From positions 1-62,846 of the forward strand of contig JAGQYK010000008.1 in NCBI GenBank assembly GCA_020436125.1: a DNA stretch of 62,846 bases, given 5' to 3'. The notes beneath the pieces were generated by a model that was not told the DNA's origin, did not search any database, and worked only from the letters and a program-made list of their open reading frames with translations. The stretch is from Cyclobacteriaceae bacterium (GTDB taxonomy: Bacteria > Bacteroidota > Bacteroidia > Cytophagales > Cyclobacteriaceae). This document shows positions 25,418-34,813 of this stretch, one piece after another; position 1 is the stretch's first letter; each line of letters opens with the position of its first letter. The translations under genes and the position numbers were made by a program.

Positions 25418-27385
25418 CTATCTGTATCCTTTCGTGTATACTGTGCGATTAGTGATTGACTTACCCCCAAGCACCCCCTCTCTCGTTGTTTCAACAACTA
25501 GTGTGGGTTCCCATGGGGTTCCAGTGGGTGGTTGTAGCCAAAGTGTTTGTGTTACTGTGGCATGATCCCCCTTTTTGGTTATTGGATTTTGGTACGGATA
25601 CAAAGTGGTGATCACTAATCTGTTTTCTTTCCACTGGGTGGTGGAAACAAGCGGCTTTCCTGTTCGTCCCATGCTTATGGTATTTTCAGAAGGTGCTCCA
25701 TCTAATGTATACCGATACCGAACCAATGGTTGAATTTCCCGAGGTGTGAATACCACTTTTTCAATTTCTAAGTGGTTGGCACTTTGTATGATTGATATTT
25801 TATCACCCCATCCGCTACCCAGTGAGGCAATCAGTGGTTTTGGTGTATTGCCAATCGCAGATACGGTATTGAGTACTGCAGTAGACCAACTTCCTGAAAA
25901 GTCTGGATCAGGTAGTGCGGCAGAACGTTCAACCAATTGGGTCCTATCCGTTCGTGTGTAAGTGGGAATGAGTTCTCCGGACCCTGAAGGAGGTGGTAGG
26001 TAAGGATCTGCAACATTAGCGCTGGCGGCAACGCGAGGGTGTTTAACAAGTGACGTTTCATAAGCATTGACAATGGAGTCCATAATGCCAATTACCCAGG
26101 GGTAATAATCTTTTACGTCTACTTCTTCTCTGGGATCAACTTTCAAATCAAAGAGTCGGGTAAGATTGTCAGGTTCGGGATCTGGCATTTCAGTTTGAAA
26201 GTGATACCAGAATTTCCAGTGACGCCACTTGACTGCCATCACACTACCATATCGCTCCATGAAGATAGCACTCTCCCGATTGGACTGATTTTGTTTTCCT
26301 TCGAGAAAGGGGAGTTGATTCACACCATCAATGATTCTGTCTTTGGGAACGATATCTGGCGCACCTGCGGCATCGGCAATGGTTGAAAATAAATCAACTT
26401 CGTGTACCACTTCATCAGAAACCTGGCCTGCCTTGATACGTGCTGGCCAGCGCATAACGAACGGTGTACGGATGCCTCCTTCCATGGCTGTGTTGTAATA
26501 GCCTCGCCACGGACCGGGTGATCCCCTCCAAGGGCGTCTCATTTCTGCACCATTGTCGGTACACCAAATCACGATTGTATTTTTCTCAATACCAGATCGC
26601 TTCAGTTCTTTTAAAATCAAACCTACGTTGTAGTCTATATCTGCCATGGAGTCACCCATGTCTCCTGCACCAGTAGTTCCTTCCTTGTCGGGATGGGGAA
26701 GAGCAGGTAAGTGAAGCTGAGTCATGGGATAGAATAAAAAGAACGGTTTCTTATTAGCATTCTTCTTGATGAAGACTACACCGCGTTCTGCTGCCTCCCT
26801 GTCTATGGTGCGCCTGGCGTTGAGATCAAATGGTTTAACCTTTTTAGAAGGTGATCCTGATATTCCTTCCCATACATAGGGTATAGGTATGTCCTTTGGA
26901 AAACCCTCCATAGAAGTAAATTGAGAAACGTGACTGGTGCCTGGAATGCCATACCACTCATCGAAACCCTGGTGGGTGGGTTCACGCTTTCCTTCCCATT
27001 GTGGTCCACCGATATCCCACTTACCATAGAGCGCAGTGGCATATCCGACAGACCTCAATCCTTCCGCCATGGTCTCTTCCCATAGGGTGGTGCCAGCATA
27101 GTAATCGTCACCTGCTCGGGTAGCATATCGCCCTGTCAATATCGCAATGCGTGAGGGTGTACAAGAGAACTCTACATTGAAATTGGTGAGCCGTATTCCT
27201 TCTTCTCCAATTTTGTCGATGTTGGGTGTGGGCACACCTCGTGCACCTCCATAGGAGGCTACTTCACCCACTCCCAAGTTATCAGGAAAGATCAGAATTA
27301 CGTTGGGTTTATCTTGAGCATAAGCATTAACAATGCTTACCAACAAAATAAGTGCTGTTATGGATGGAATGGCTTTTCTATTCAT
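25418..27385 (-). CDS. Secreted sulfatase (S1/alkaline-phosphatase fold) with extra C-terminal beta domain
   Basis: The 655-residue protein has a signal peptide (ALILLVSIVNAYAQ). The sulfatase signature CTPSRIAILTGRY holds Cys75, the residue converted to formylglycine in active sulfatases. Other metal-site elements are PDN (usually DD) near residue 34, YGKWDIGGPQW and WCTDNGAE. After about residue 480 a further domain of some 160 residues (DPDFSGSWSTAV, KISIIQSANHLEIEKV, KENRLVITTLYPYQ, VTQTLWLQP) looks like a lipocalin-type beta barrel not found in simple sulfatases. Likely substrates are sulfated glycans or aryl sulfates. Maturation needs an FGE or anSME enzyme; none is evident here. It is monocistronic. 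Confidence 0.88.
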   Translation of the reverse strand: MNRKAIPSITALILLVSIVNAYAQDKPNVILIFPDNLGVGEVASYGGARGVPTPNIDKIGEEGIRLTNFNVEFSCTPSRIAILTGRYATRAGDDYYAGTTLWEETMAEGLRSVGYATALYGKWDIGGPQWEGKREPTHQGFDEWYGIPGTSHVSQFTSMEGFPKDIPIPYVWEGISGSPSKKVKPFDLNARRTIDREAAERGVVFIKKNANKKPFFLFYPMTQLHLPALPHPDKEGTTGAGDMGDSMADIDYNVGLILKELKRSGIEKNTIVIWCTDNGAEMRRPWRGSPGPWRGYYNTAMEGGIRTPFVMRWPARIKAGQVSDEVVHEVDLFSTIADAAGAPDIVPKDRIIDGVNQLPFLEGKQNQSNRESAIFMERYGSVMAVKWRHWKFWYHFQTEMPDPEPDNLTRLFDLKVDPREEVDVKDYYPWVIGIMDSIVNAYETSLVKHPRVAASANVADPYLPPPSGSGELIPTYTRTDRTQLVERSAALPDPDFSGSWSTAVLNTVSAIGNTPKPLIASLGSGWGDKISIIQSANHLEIEKVVFTPREIQPLVRYRYTLDGAPSENTISMGRTGKPLVSTTQWKENRLVITTLYPYQNPITKKGDHATVTQTLWLQPPTGTPWEPTLVVETTREGVLGGKSITNRTVYTKGYR

Positions 27386-27499
27386 TCGTCTTTTTACTGT
27401 GATCCTCGCGTTATTGAATATACGATGATAATGAATTTAGCGGGATGTGGAGCTATTTTTGAATAAGCATTTAGTAATTAGAAAGACTAACGCATATAT

Positions 27500-27533
27500 A
27501 AAAAAGCAACCCAAAAAATGGATTGCTTTTTTT
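27500..27533 (-). terminator. Rho-independent terminator of the amidohydrolase operon
   Basis: On the minus strand GCAATCC pairs with GGGTTGC (plus positions 27506-27526) around ATTTTTT, flanked by AAAAAAA and TTTTTT. It lies about 20 bases after the stop of the 433-residue amidohydrolase-family gene and closes the two-gene leftward operon. Confidence 0.85.
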
Positions 27534-27553
27534 ATATAATGATTTATGAAAAT

Positions 27554-28855
27554 TTACTTTTGACCGTACTTCTTTGAATAGCGCTCATAAAGCTCTTGCT
27601 GATTGCCGGGTAGCGTTACTTTCTTTCCACTAATAAAGGCATGCAGTAATATATTGGTTCTGTAATCCAATGCATCGCCTTCGGACACAAACAGTGTAGC
27701 GTCCTTTCCAGTTTCAAGTGTACCCACCCTCTTATCAACACCTAATGCTTTGGCAGTGTTGGAGGTAATGGTTTTTAATGCCTCTTCCTTGTCCATACCA
27801 TAAGCTACAGCTGTACCTGCAAAAAAGCCAAGGTTGCGTGAGCCATGTAAGGATCCGTCTTCTGATAGAGAAACCATCAGCCCTGCCTGTGTTAGCAAAT
27901 GAGGTAACTTATAAGGCAAATCCACATCATCGTCCACACGAGGTGGCAGATTATGCGTGGCTGGTAGAATTACAGGAATTTTATTCTCCTTTAAAAAATC
28001 AGCTACCATCAGCGCGGCATCTGCTGCGATTAATGTAATTCGTTTCACACCATTACGTTGTGCTGTGCGCACGGCAGTCACTATTTCTTTTGGATTGTTA
28101 GTATGGATAAAAAGAGTTTTGCTTCCATCAAACAAACCTTGCATAGCGGCCAGTTTCAGGTTCGCTTCTTTATTGGTCTGATTTCCATAAGCAACTGCAT
28201 CCATAAAGAAATGCTCAAGGTTGGCTACCTGACTGTCATATTCTTTATTGGGTGATTCGGTAAAAGAAAATGTAGCAAAGCTAAACTGGCGACTTACTAT
28301 AGGAGGCCAGTTCATGTGAACGCCAATGTCTTCCGAATGTAATGCATCTTCCCAGTTCCATCCTTCCATCTCCATGAGGGAAGAAGTTCCAGAGATTGTT
28401 CCGCCTACTGGAGTGGTTTCTGCGAGCAGTACTCCATTGAACCTGAAGGAGGGAGGAAACTCTGAATCTGCATTGTATGAGATGACCGATCTTACGTTGG
28501 GATTTATGTCTCCCTCTTCGTTGGAATCACTCATCGCCCTTACCGCACTTACTTCTTCCAATCCAACTTGTGAGTTGGGAAGTATGAAGCCTGGGTAAAT
28601 ATGTTTGCCTGCAGCATTGATAACTTCATAGCCTGAAAGGTCTACTTTGGCAACGCTTCCATCCACCACATTGGTCAATTTACCTTTGTCAAAGGTAATG
28701 AGTGCATTCTCAATTACTTGTCCATTTCCAATATGTGCCGTGCCACCTGTGAGTGCAATCGGCTTCGATTGGGGAGGTGCCGGTACTGGCTTTTGAGCCA
28801 TAGCGAAGGTGCTAGAGAGTAGAGCCAGTGCGAGTATATAATTTAACTTTTTCAT
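27554..28855 (-). CDS. Secreted amidohydrolase-family protein with degenerate metal site
   Basis: The 433-residue protein has a signal peptide (YILALALLSSTFAMAQ) and the amidohydrolase layout: an N-terminal beta-sandwich (IALTGGTAHIGNGQVIENALITF), then a TIM barrel ending VGTLETGKDATLFV. In active members the first barrel strand ends PGxIDxHxH. Here it reads PGFILPNSQVG, so both His are replaced (Asn94, Gln96). Later segments keep the fold (LFIHTNNPKEI, LPATHNLPPR, SLSEDGSLHGSRNLGFF). It is probably a non-catalytic or altered subunit. It follows the double-domain amidohydrolase gene by 18 bases, so the two products may assemble together. Confidence 0.85.
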   Translation of the reverse strand: MKKLNYILALALLSSTFAMAQKPVPAPPQSKPIALTGGTAHIGNGQVIENALITFDKGKLTNVVDGSVAKVDLSGYEVINAAGKHIYPGFILPNSQVGLEEVSAVRAMSDSNEEGDINPNVRSVISYNADSEFPPSFRFNGVLLAETTPVGGTISGTSSLMEMEGWNWEDALHSEDIGVHMNWPPIVSRQFSFATFSFTESPNKEYDSQVANLEHFFMDAVAYGNQTNKEANLKLAAMQGLFDGSKTLFIHTNNPKEIVTAVRTAQRNGVKRITLIAADAALMVADFLKENKIPVILPATHNLPPRVDDDVDLPYKLPHLLTQAGLMVSLSEDGSLHGSRNLGFFAGTAVAYGMDKEEALKTITSNTAKALGVDKRVGTLETGKDATLFVSEGDALDYRTNILLHAFISGKKVTLPGNQQELYERYSKKYGQK

Positions 28856-28873
28856 AATGTCTCCGTTAATAAT

Positions 28874-31800
28874 TTATTCTTCTGTTTCTAAACCCATGAT
28901 GTCATCACAATGAAACTGAAGCTGAATTCTTCCTTCTCCGCGCTGTGTTGGATTACCTGATTTTTTGGCGCCTTTCATTTTCTGAATTAATCTTGCACGT
29001 TCGGCATCCAGCGCTTTGTTATTGGCTTCATCTTTTTCCACATCAAAGTATACTTTTCCATCAATAATGGTTTTTAATGGTTTGGCATATACTGATAACG
29101 GATGATCGTTCCACAAAACTACATCAGCGGATTTTCCCGGTTTAATACTTCCCATCTGATTGTCAAGGTGTAGCATCTTGGCAGGGTTCAGTGTCACCAT
29201 TTTTAAAGCATCTTCTTCAGACATGCCCGCGTACTTTACGGACTTAGCTGCTTCCTGATTGAGCCTGCGGCCCATTTCTGCATCATCTGAATTGATGGCA
29301 GTGACCACACCAGCGCGATGCATAATGGCTGCATTGTAAGGGATAGCATAACGAACTTCCCACTTGTAGTTCCACCAGTCGGCAAAAGTTGATGCGGCAA
29401 CACCATGTTCAGCCATCTTATCAGCCACTTTATAGCCTTCCAAAATGTGCGTGAATGTATTTACACGGAAATCAAATTGTTCTGCTACTTTCATCAGCAT
29501 GTTGATCTCTGATTGCACGTAGGAGTGGCAAGAAATAAATCTTTTCTTTCTCAGAATTTCCAACATAGTCTCATCGGCCAAATCTCTTCTTGGCTTTAGA
29601 GCAGTTGGTTTTACTTTGGCTGAAAGGTTATTATATGCATTCCATTTTTTCTCATATTCCAATGCATTGGTGAAGGCATCAACGTAAACTTGCTCTACAC
29701 CCATACGAGTTTGAGGGTAGCGGATGGAGCTCGCATTACTTGATCTTTTTACGTTTTCGCCCAACGCAAATTTAATAAACCCGTCTGCTCCATTAATTTT
29801 TAAATTTTCAGGAGATTCTCCCCAACGCAATTTGATTAATGCGGATTGCCCTCCGATGGGATTAGCACTTCCATGTAATACCTGCACAGCTACAACGCCC
29901 CCTGCAAGGGCTCTGTAAATATTGATGGCTTCAGAGTCAATTACATCACCAATGCGTACCATACCTGAATTAGTGGCTACATCATTGATGCTGGCTGCAC
30001 CGATATGTGAGTGCTCATCGATAATTCCCGCTGTTAGGTGCTTACCTGTTCCGTCAACGATTTTAGCACTGCCATCTGATAGGTTCTTTCCGATTTTTGA
30101 AATTTTACCATCTTTCAGCAGCACGTCTGTGTTTTGTAGAATGCCATCGCTTTCATTGGTCCAAACGGTAGCATTTTTAATTAGAATGGTTTCTGTAGCG
30201 GGTAAACTTGGGTAGCCGTGTCCATTGAATGGGAAAATGACTTTGCCCAATTCTTCCTTGGTAGAATCACCTGTTGCGTTGGCGGCCGATGCAGCAGCAT
30301 CACCCGTACGGTTACCCGTCCACGATACCCATGTGCCATCAATCAGTTGTCCTTTTCCTTTCCATCCATTTCCTTCGCTCCATCCCGATAGACGAATACT
30401 ACCTTTGCTATCTTTCTCAGGCTTAAAGGTTAGGGTAACCAGATCATTATCAAATGTGGCATTGGCATCCAACGAAGCGTCACCTGTTTTTATTTTGGCT
30501 TTATGACTTCCAGCTTCTCCTGTTACTTCCAGGTTATAGGTTTGGCCATTGATGGATAAATTATAGTTGCCACTAAAGTCTTTTGCGTTTAAAGGTTTAA
30601 CATCATAATGCTCACCTTGAATCCAGTTTTGATGAATGACAGTTTTATCATCGAACAATTTACCGGAAGTAATAATAAAGTTGGCAAGCATTCCTTTTTT
30701 TAAGCTGCCTACCTGATCGTCAATTTTAAGTAATTGAGCGGGGGTTATAGTTAGTGCTTTTAAGGCAGTGGTTTCTGTCAGTCCATTGGCGATAGCCTTT
30801 CTCATATTAGGCAAAAAGTCGCTTGCCTTTTTAAGACCTGAAGCTGTGATAGAAAAGTTTATACCATTCTTTTCCAGCGTAGCAAGATTGGCAGGTGCTA
30901 GTTCCCAGTGTTTCATTTCTTCCAAGGATACTTTTTGAGCATCAAATGGATCTTCTACATCATAGGCATCTGGAAAATTGACAGGAACAATAAGGGTGGC
31001 GTTAGATGCCTTTACTTCATTAATTCTCTGATATTCATCTCCACCTCCTTTGATAATGTATTGAACACCGAATTCATCACCCAGTTTATCTGCTCTTAAA
31101 ATGTTTACCCAACTATCGGCATCAAAAACTTGCGGTAATTTTTGGTTTTGTATCCATGCCTCCAGAGAATTATCCGCAAAGGGTCTGGGGTTTTGACTGC
31201 CAAACCAGTCTGCATCAAGTTGTGTTTGACGAAGCACAGCGATAAAGCCCATCAAAGACACCGGATAGGTTTGAGTTGACGATCCTTTTGAAAAGGAGTA
31301 TTGGGCAGCTGCCTTTGGTTTGATTAAAGCCGTGTTGTCATTTTTTTCATTGAGCGTTACAAATGCGCTTGTGCCGCGTGCCAGTCCATCGAACTTAGTT
31401 GTAAGTACAGATCCAAATCCTGACTTTCTTAATTCCTCTGCTGTTTTAGCGTCAATGGTAAACTCGTCAGCCGCATTATAGTGTGCACGAACAGCTTGAT
31501 TAGCATTGTATGCACCTGTGGTTTTGGATTGCGTCTGTTCCGGGCCACTAAACCGGTTACCGCGTTGCCTTTCTACATCAGGCAAGCCATAATTGGTAAA
31601 CATATCAATAAGAGAAGGGTAGATGAATTTCCCTTTTAGGTCGATAGTGGAATAGCCTTTTGGTACAGAAAGGTTTGCTCCCACTTGTTCTATTTTACCG
31701 CCTTTGATCAGTAATGTGGCGTTTTGCAAAGTGGTTTGAGGGTCGACCACAATAGTGGCATTGGTAAATGCATATTGACCCGCCCGATTATCTTTGACAT

Positions 31801-31885
31801 CGTTTCGAGGGAATGTCTCCTGTGCCCAGGCTCCCCATCCTGTGACCAGCAGAATGAGGGTTAGCATAAATTTGAACTTCTTCAT
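28874..31885 (-). CDS. Secreted double-domain amidohydrolase (N-terminal half degenerate, C-terminal half with intact HxH)
   Basis: The 1003-residue protein has a signal peptide (LTLILLVTGWGAWAQ). Residues of about 35-420 form one amidohydrolase unit whose HxH site is lost (LIDMFTNYG, Phe96 and Asn98). Residues of about 430-540 form a beta-rich spacer (FSGNYNLSINGQTYNLEVTG, WKGKGQLIDGTWVSWTG). Residues of about 560-985 form a second unit with catalytic motifs: AGIIDEHSHIG (His625, His627), ISCHSYVQSE, FTHILEGYK and AINSDDAEMGRR, with MGSIKPGKSADVVLW at the end. Substrate unknown; family members hydrolyse amide or imide bonds of small molecules or dipeptides. It is the first gene of an operon with the 433-residue partner. 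It differs from usual single-unit enzymes of about 430 residues. Confidence 0.88.
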   Translation of the reverse strand: MKKFKFMLTLILLVTGWGAWAQETFPRNDVKDNRAGQYAFTNATIVVDPQTTLQNATLLIKGGKIEQVGANLSVPKGYSTIDLKGKFIYPSLIDMFTNYGLPDVERQRGNRFSGPEQTQSKTTGAYNANQAVRAHYNAADEFTIDAKTAEELRKSGFGSVLTTKFDGLARGTSAFVTLNEKNDNTALIKPKAAAQYSFSKGSSTQTYPVSLMGFIAVLRQTQLDADWFGSQNPRPFADNSLEAWIQNQKLPQVFDADSWVNILRADKLGDEFGVQYIIKGGGDEYQRINEVKASNATLIVPVNFPDAYDVEDPFDAQKVSLEEMKHWELAPANLATLEKNGINFSITASGLKKASDFLPNMRKAIANGLTETTALKALTITPAQLLKIDDQVGSLKKGMLANFIITSGKLFDDKTVIHQNWIQGEHYDVKPLNAKDFSGNYNLSINGQTYNLEVTGEAGSHKAKIKTGDASLDANATFDNDLVTLTFKPEKDSKGSIRLSGWSEGNGWKGKGQLIDGTWVSWTGNRTGDAAASAANATGDSTKEELGKVIFPFNGHGYPSLPATETILIKNATVWTNESDGILQNTDVLLKDGKISKIGKNLSDGSAKIVDGTGKHLTAGIIDEHSHIGAASINDVATNSGMVRIGDVIDSEAINIYRALAGGVVAVQVLHGSANPIGGQSALIKLRWGESPENLKINGADGFIKFALGENVKRSSNASSIRYPQTRMGVEQVYVDAFTNALEYEKKWNAYNNLSAKVKPTALKPRRDLADETMLEILRKKRFISCHSYVQSEINMLMKVAEQFDFRVNTFTHILEGYKVADKMAEHGVAASTFADWWNYKWEVRYAIPYNAAIMHRAGVVTAINSDDAEMGRRLNQEAAKSVKYAGMSEEDALKMVTLNPAKMLHLDNQMGSIKPGKSADVVLWNDHPLSVYAKPLKTIIDGKVYFDVEKDEANNKALDAERARLIQKMKGAKKSGNPTQRGEGRIQLQFHCDDIMGLETEE

Positions 31886-32074
31886 GTGATAATAATTATT
31901 TATAAAACTGGACTAAGTTGGTGTTAAATTTTAAGGTATGAAATAATTCGAGGGAGGAGTTTGTAGAATATATGGATGTGCGGTTAAATGGATATTTATA
32001 GTAGAAAAACACTAAAGATGAAATAATTGGGCATTTCCACTTAATATGCCCGAAACCGGACAAATTGAGGAGCC

Positions 32075-32404
32075 TTAGCTGGCGGTAACCACTTTGAGGC
32101 CAATAATGGATGCGATAAGGGTAGTGATGAAGAACAGTCTCCAAAATTCTGCGGGCTCCTTGAAAACGATGATACCCACCAGCACAGTCCCGACAGCACC
32201 TATTCCTGTCCATACTGCATACGCTGTACCTATGGGTAGTTCTTGTGTTGCCTTCACCAGCAGGTACATGCTTATCGCCAAACAAAGAAGAAAACCTGCA
32301 TACCAATACAATGCAACTGAACCTGTGCTTTCTTTTGCTTTACCTAAACAAGAAGCAAAGCCAACTTCAAACAATCCTGCGATGACAAGGAGTACCCAAT
32401 TCAT
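32075..32404 (-). CDS. sugE: SMR-family exporter, Gdx/SugE type
   Basis: The 109-residue protein has four helices, the membrane-embedded Glu13 (IAGLFEVGFA) and the GTAYAVWTGIGAVGTV signature that separates the SugE/Gdx group from EmrE-like multidrug pumps. Gdx proteins export guanidinium in exchange for protons; some SugE proteins also handle quaternary ammonium compounds. It acts as a dual-topology dimer in the inner membrane. Only 47 bases separate it from the divergent amidohydrolase gene, too few for a guanidine riboswitch in front of it. It is monocistronic. Confidence 0.9.
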   Translation of the reverse strand: MNWVLLVIAGLFEVGFASCLGKAKESTGSVALYWYAGFLLCLAISMYLLVKATQELPIGTAYAVWTGIGAVGTVLVGIIVFKEPAEFWRLFFITTLIASIIGLKVVTAS

Positions 32405-32451
32405 TTCTTAAATAAAATCAACAACCTTAAATAGTCGAAAAGTGTAACTTT

Positions 32452-33960
32452 ATGGCCAACAAACTTGTACTTATGCAACACTTGCTTTCAAAGATAGGCC
32501 TTATTGGTATTTGTTTAATACTTTCTGTCTACAACACGAGTTATTCACAGCATCAAACAACGTTGGCCATTACGAATGTTACAATAATAGATGGCAACGG
32601 AGGTGATCCCGTTTCTGATCAAACAGTTTTAGTGAGGAATGGAAGGATAGAAGAAATAGGTAAAGCATCCGCAATTAAAATACCTAAAAACGCAAAGGTG
32701 ATTGAGGGTAGAGGTAAGTTTCTAACGCCAGGATTTGTGGATTCCAACGTGCATGCATCTATCTATGGTGGTATGAATCGCCCCGAAACGATCATTAAGT
32801 ATGAAGCACAGAGTGAGGCACTGGTAACAGAGTTTGTACAAATACAATTGAAATATGGTGTAACTACCATTAGAGATAGTTTCGGAACGTTGCTTCCTTT
32901 GATGGCGGTAAGAGACCGTATCAACAGAGGTGAAGTTGTAGGGCCTCGCATGCTGGTGGCTGGCAATATTGTGGGATGGGGAGGTCCGTTTTCTGTAAGC
33001 TGGGCATTAGCAAAACCATCTGATATCAATGTGTTTCAAGAACATTGGAATGATTTCATTACTCAGGGGTCGGGAGAGGAGTTAATGGATATGTTGCCGG
33101 ATGAACTCAATGTAGCAATCAATAATTACCTTGATAAAGGACCGGATTTTATCAAATACGGAGGCACTTCTCATTTTGATAATCCGGTGATGATAGGCTT
33201 TTCGCCACGGGCTCAAAAGGTAATTGTAGACGAAGCGCACAAACGGGGTAAAGTCGCGGAAACCCACTCTACTAACCTGGAAGGTTTACGTATGTCTGTT
33301 GAAGCTGGGATTGATCTCATTCAGCATCCTGAGCATTCTACAAGGGTGCTGCCTGATGAGTTAATACAAATGATAAAAGACAGGAAAATTATTTGTGCGA
33401 TGCTCAGCAATACCATCACAGGTGACGTATGGCAACAGCATGTGCAAACGAGAAAGGCAGTACTTGAAAGTATCAAAAAAAGAGATGAAGCTTTTGGTCA
33501 AGGGCATATCAAATCTTCCACTCAAAAGAGTAGAGAGGCTCAGGAGGCTGGAGAGTATATGGAGATTGCGCGGACTAATGCTAAAAAGTTAATCGAGGCT
33601 GGCTGCCTGGTTACTATTGGTACAGATAATTATCAGGGATCGGCTCCCGAATTTTTAAAGGCACCGAAACCGCCCAATCAGGAGCCGGGTTCGGGAAGTA
33701 TTATGGCCATCGAGGGTTTGGTGGAATTGGGTATGACTCCAGCGCAGGCAATTGTAAGCGTGACAAAAACAGGAGCAATGGCAGCCAAGGGTTTGGATGA
33801 TTTCGGAACAATTGAGAAAGGCAAGTTGGCTGATATGGTGCTATTGGATGCCGATCCATTAAAGGACATTGCTAACATCAGAAAAGTAAACACGGTGTTT
33901 AAAGATGGCAAAGTGATTGATATTGCTAGCCTTCCAGAAAAACCCGTGTTTAGAAAGTAG
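32452..33960 (+). CDS. Secreted amidohydrolase-family protein (imidazolonepropionase-like), Asn in place of first metal His
   Basis: The 502-residue protein has a signal peptide (IGLIGICLILSVYNTSYS; start ATG 32452, or ATG 32473). The TIM-barrel amidohydrolase motifs are GVTTIRDS, AETHSTNLEGL, LIQHPEHST, TIGTDNYQG and the closing GTIEKGKLADMVLLDADPL. The opening metal motif is FVDSNVHAS, with Asn99 where most relatives have the first His of HxH; other ligand positions are kept. It may bind one metal. It is the third amidohydrolase-family protein within 6.5 kb. It could act on cyclic amides or xenobiotics; the substrate is unknown. Confidence 0.87.
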   Translation: MANKLVLMQHLLSKIGLIGICLILSVYNTSYSQHQTTLAITNVTIIDGNGGDPVSDQTVLVRNGRIEEIGKASAIKIPKNAKVIEGRGKFLTPGFVDSNVHASIYGGMNRPETIIKYEAQSEALVTEFVQIQLKYGVTTIRDSFGTLLPLMAVRDRINRGEVVGPRMLVAGNIVGWGGPFSVSWALAKPSDINVFQEHWNDFITQGSGEELMDMLPDELNVAINNYLDKGPDFIKYGGTSHFDNPVMIGFSPRAQKVIVDEAHKRGKVAETHSTNLEGLRMSVEAGIDLIQHPEHSTRVLPDELIQMIKDRKIICAMLSNTITGDVWQQHVQTRKAVLESIKKRDEAFGQGHIKSSTQKSREAQEAGEYMEIARTNAKKLIEAGCLVTIGTDNYQGSAPEFLKAPKPPNQEPGSGSIMAIEGLVELGMTPAQAIVSVTKTGAMAAKGLDDFGTIEKGKLADMVLLDADPLKDIANIRKVNTVFKDGKVIDIASLPEKPVFRK

Positions 33961-34027
33961 CCTTACTAATTCTCGCAGCTTAAGATCAGGATAATCATCC
34001 TGAGATATGGTTGATGTCTATTGCTTC

Positions 34028-34618
34028 TTAATTTTTAGCAGGTGGAGTAATCATGATATGAGCGCGATGAGTGCCCGGATCCATAATCCAGGGCATGCCA
34101 GGAGCAGCAGGTTTTAACGGAAGCCCTGTGCTTTCTGAGGTGGCGAACGGAATATAAACTACGGATCTTAAATTAGCACCTGTCACCTCACCGGTCTCTG
34201 GATTGAATACCTCATCACCTCCAGAGAGCACGTACAAACTGGAATTTTGAGGAATTTTTAGTTTCCCGGATTTTACTTCTTCTTCGCGTGTGTCAAATAT
34301 CTCCTTAAAGCTTTTGCCTTCTTTTTTCAATTCACGACCGCGTGCCATAAATGCATCAAGATCTTTGTAGTAGCAGGCGACATTAAATCCTTTTTGTTCA
34401 GGGTTATCCGCCAGACAAATCAGGTCATTAGTTCCTTTTCGCAACACGATAAATTCACCATCTTCAGCGAAGCCATAAATCATCACACCATCACGCTTCT
34501 CTTCTGGAGCAGCCATTACGGCAGCTTTCATTTGAGCGGCCTTAGAAGGTACTTTGGTTTGAGCGAATAATACAGGGGAGGTGATTAAACAGACAAAAAG
34601 GAATGTAAGTGTTTTCAT
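34028..34618 (-). CDS. Secreted protein of unknown function
   Basis: I recognise no family. The 196-residue protein has a signal peptide (LTFLFVCLITSPVLFAQ). The mature chain has DGVMIYGFAEDGEFIVLRKGTND, LICLADNPEQKGFNVACYYKDLDAFMARGREL, REEEVKSGKLKIPQNSSLYVLSG, ANLRSVVYIPFATSESTGLP and PWIMDPGTHRAHIMITPP. The late Trp/His-rich stretch and evenly spaced strands suggest a compact periplasmic domain. The gene ends convergent to the amidohydrolase gene, 67 bases away. Confidence 0.65.
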   Translation of the reverse strand: MKTLTFLFVCLITSPVLFAQTKVPSKAAQMKAAVMAAPEEKRDGVMIYGFAEDGEFIVLRKGTNDLICLADNPEQKGFNVACYYKDLDAFMARGRELKKEGKSFKEIFDTREEEVKSGKLKIPQNSSLYVLSGGDEVFNPETGEVTGANLRSVVYIPFATSESTGLPLKPAAPGMPWIMDPGTHRAHIMITPPAKN

Positions 34619-34762
34619 AGTTGATCCGATTTAGCGACTACTGATTCAATTATCAAGTTAAAGTAATTCTTTATGGATTTCAACCATGGAGGGTCCAAGC
34701 GCTTTGTTTACCTACGGAATGCGGTCATTCACCTACTATTGGCCGGAAATGGCCTATTTACC

Positions 34763-34794
34763 ATTGTAGCGAGTAGAGTGGCAACCTACTTTTG
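34763..34794 (+). promoter_or_regulatory. Probable Bacteroidota sigma-A promoter of the LiaF-like operon
   Basis: ATTG (34763-34766) and TACTTTTG (34787-34794) are separated by 20 bases, one base off the Bacteroidota consensus TTTG-N19-21-TAnnTTTG. Transcription would start near 34801, giving a leader of about a dozen bases before ATG 34814. Confidence 0.65.
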
Positions 34795-34813
34795 AATCAA
34801 ATATTTAGAAATC

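Noticed and set aside
31896..32306. 136-codon open frame on the minus strand overlapping sugE
   Set aside because: It shares most of its length with the well-supported SMR gene in another frame, has no recognisable domain and no plausible start signal.
32405..32451. Guanidine riboswitch in front of the SugE/Gdx gene
   Set aside because: Only 47 bases separate the divergent starts, too few for the known guanidine riboswitch classes.
33986..34003. Inverted repeat TCAGGAT/ATCCTGA between convergent genes as a terminator
   Set aside because: The arms are short and no T run follows, so support is too weak to annotate.
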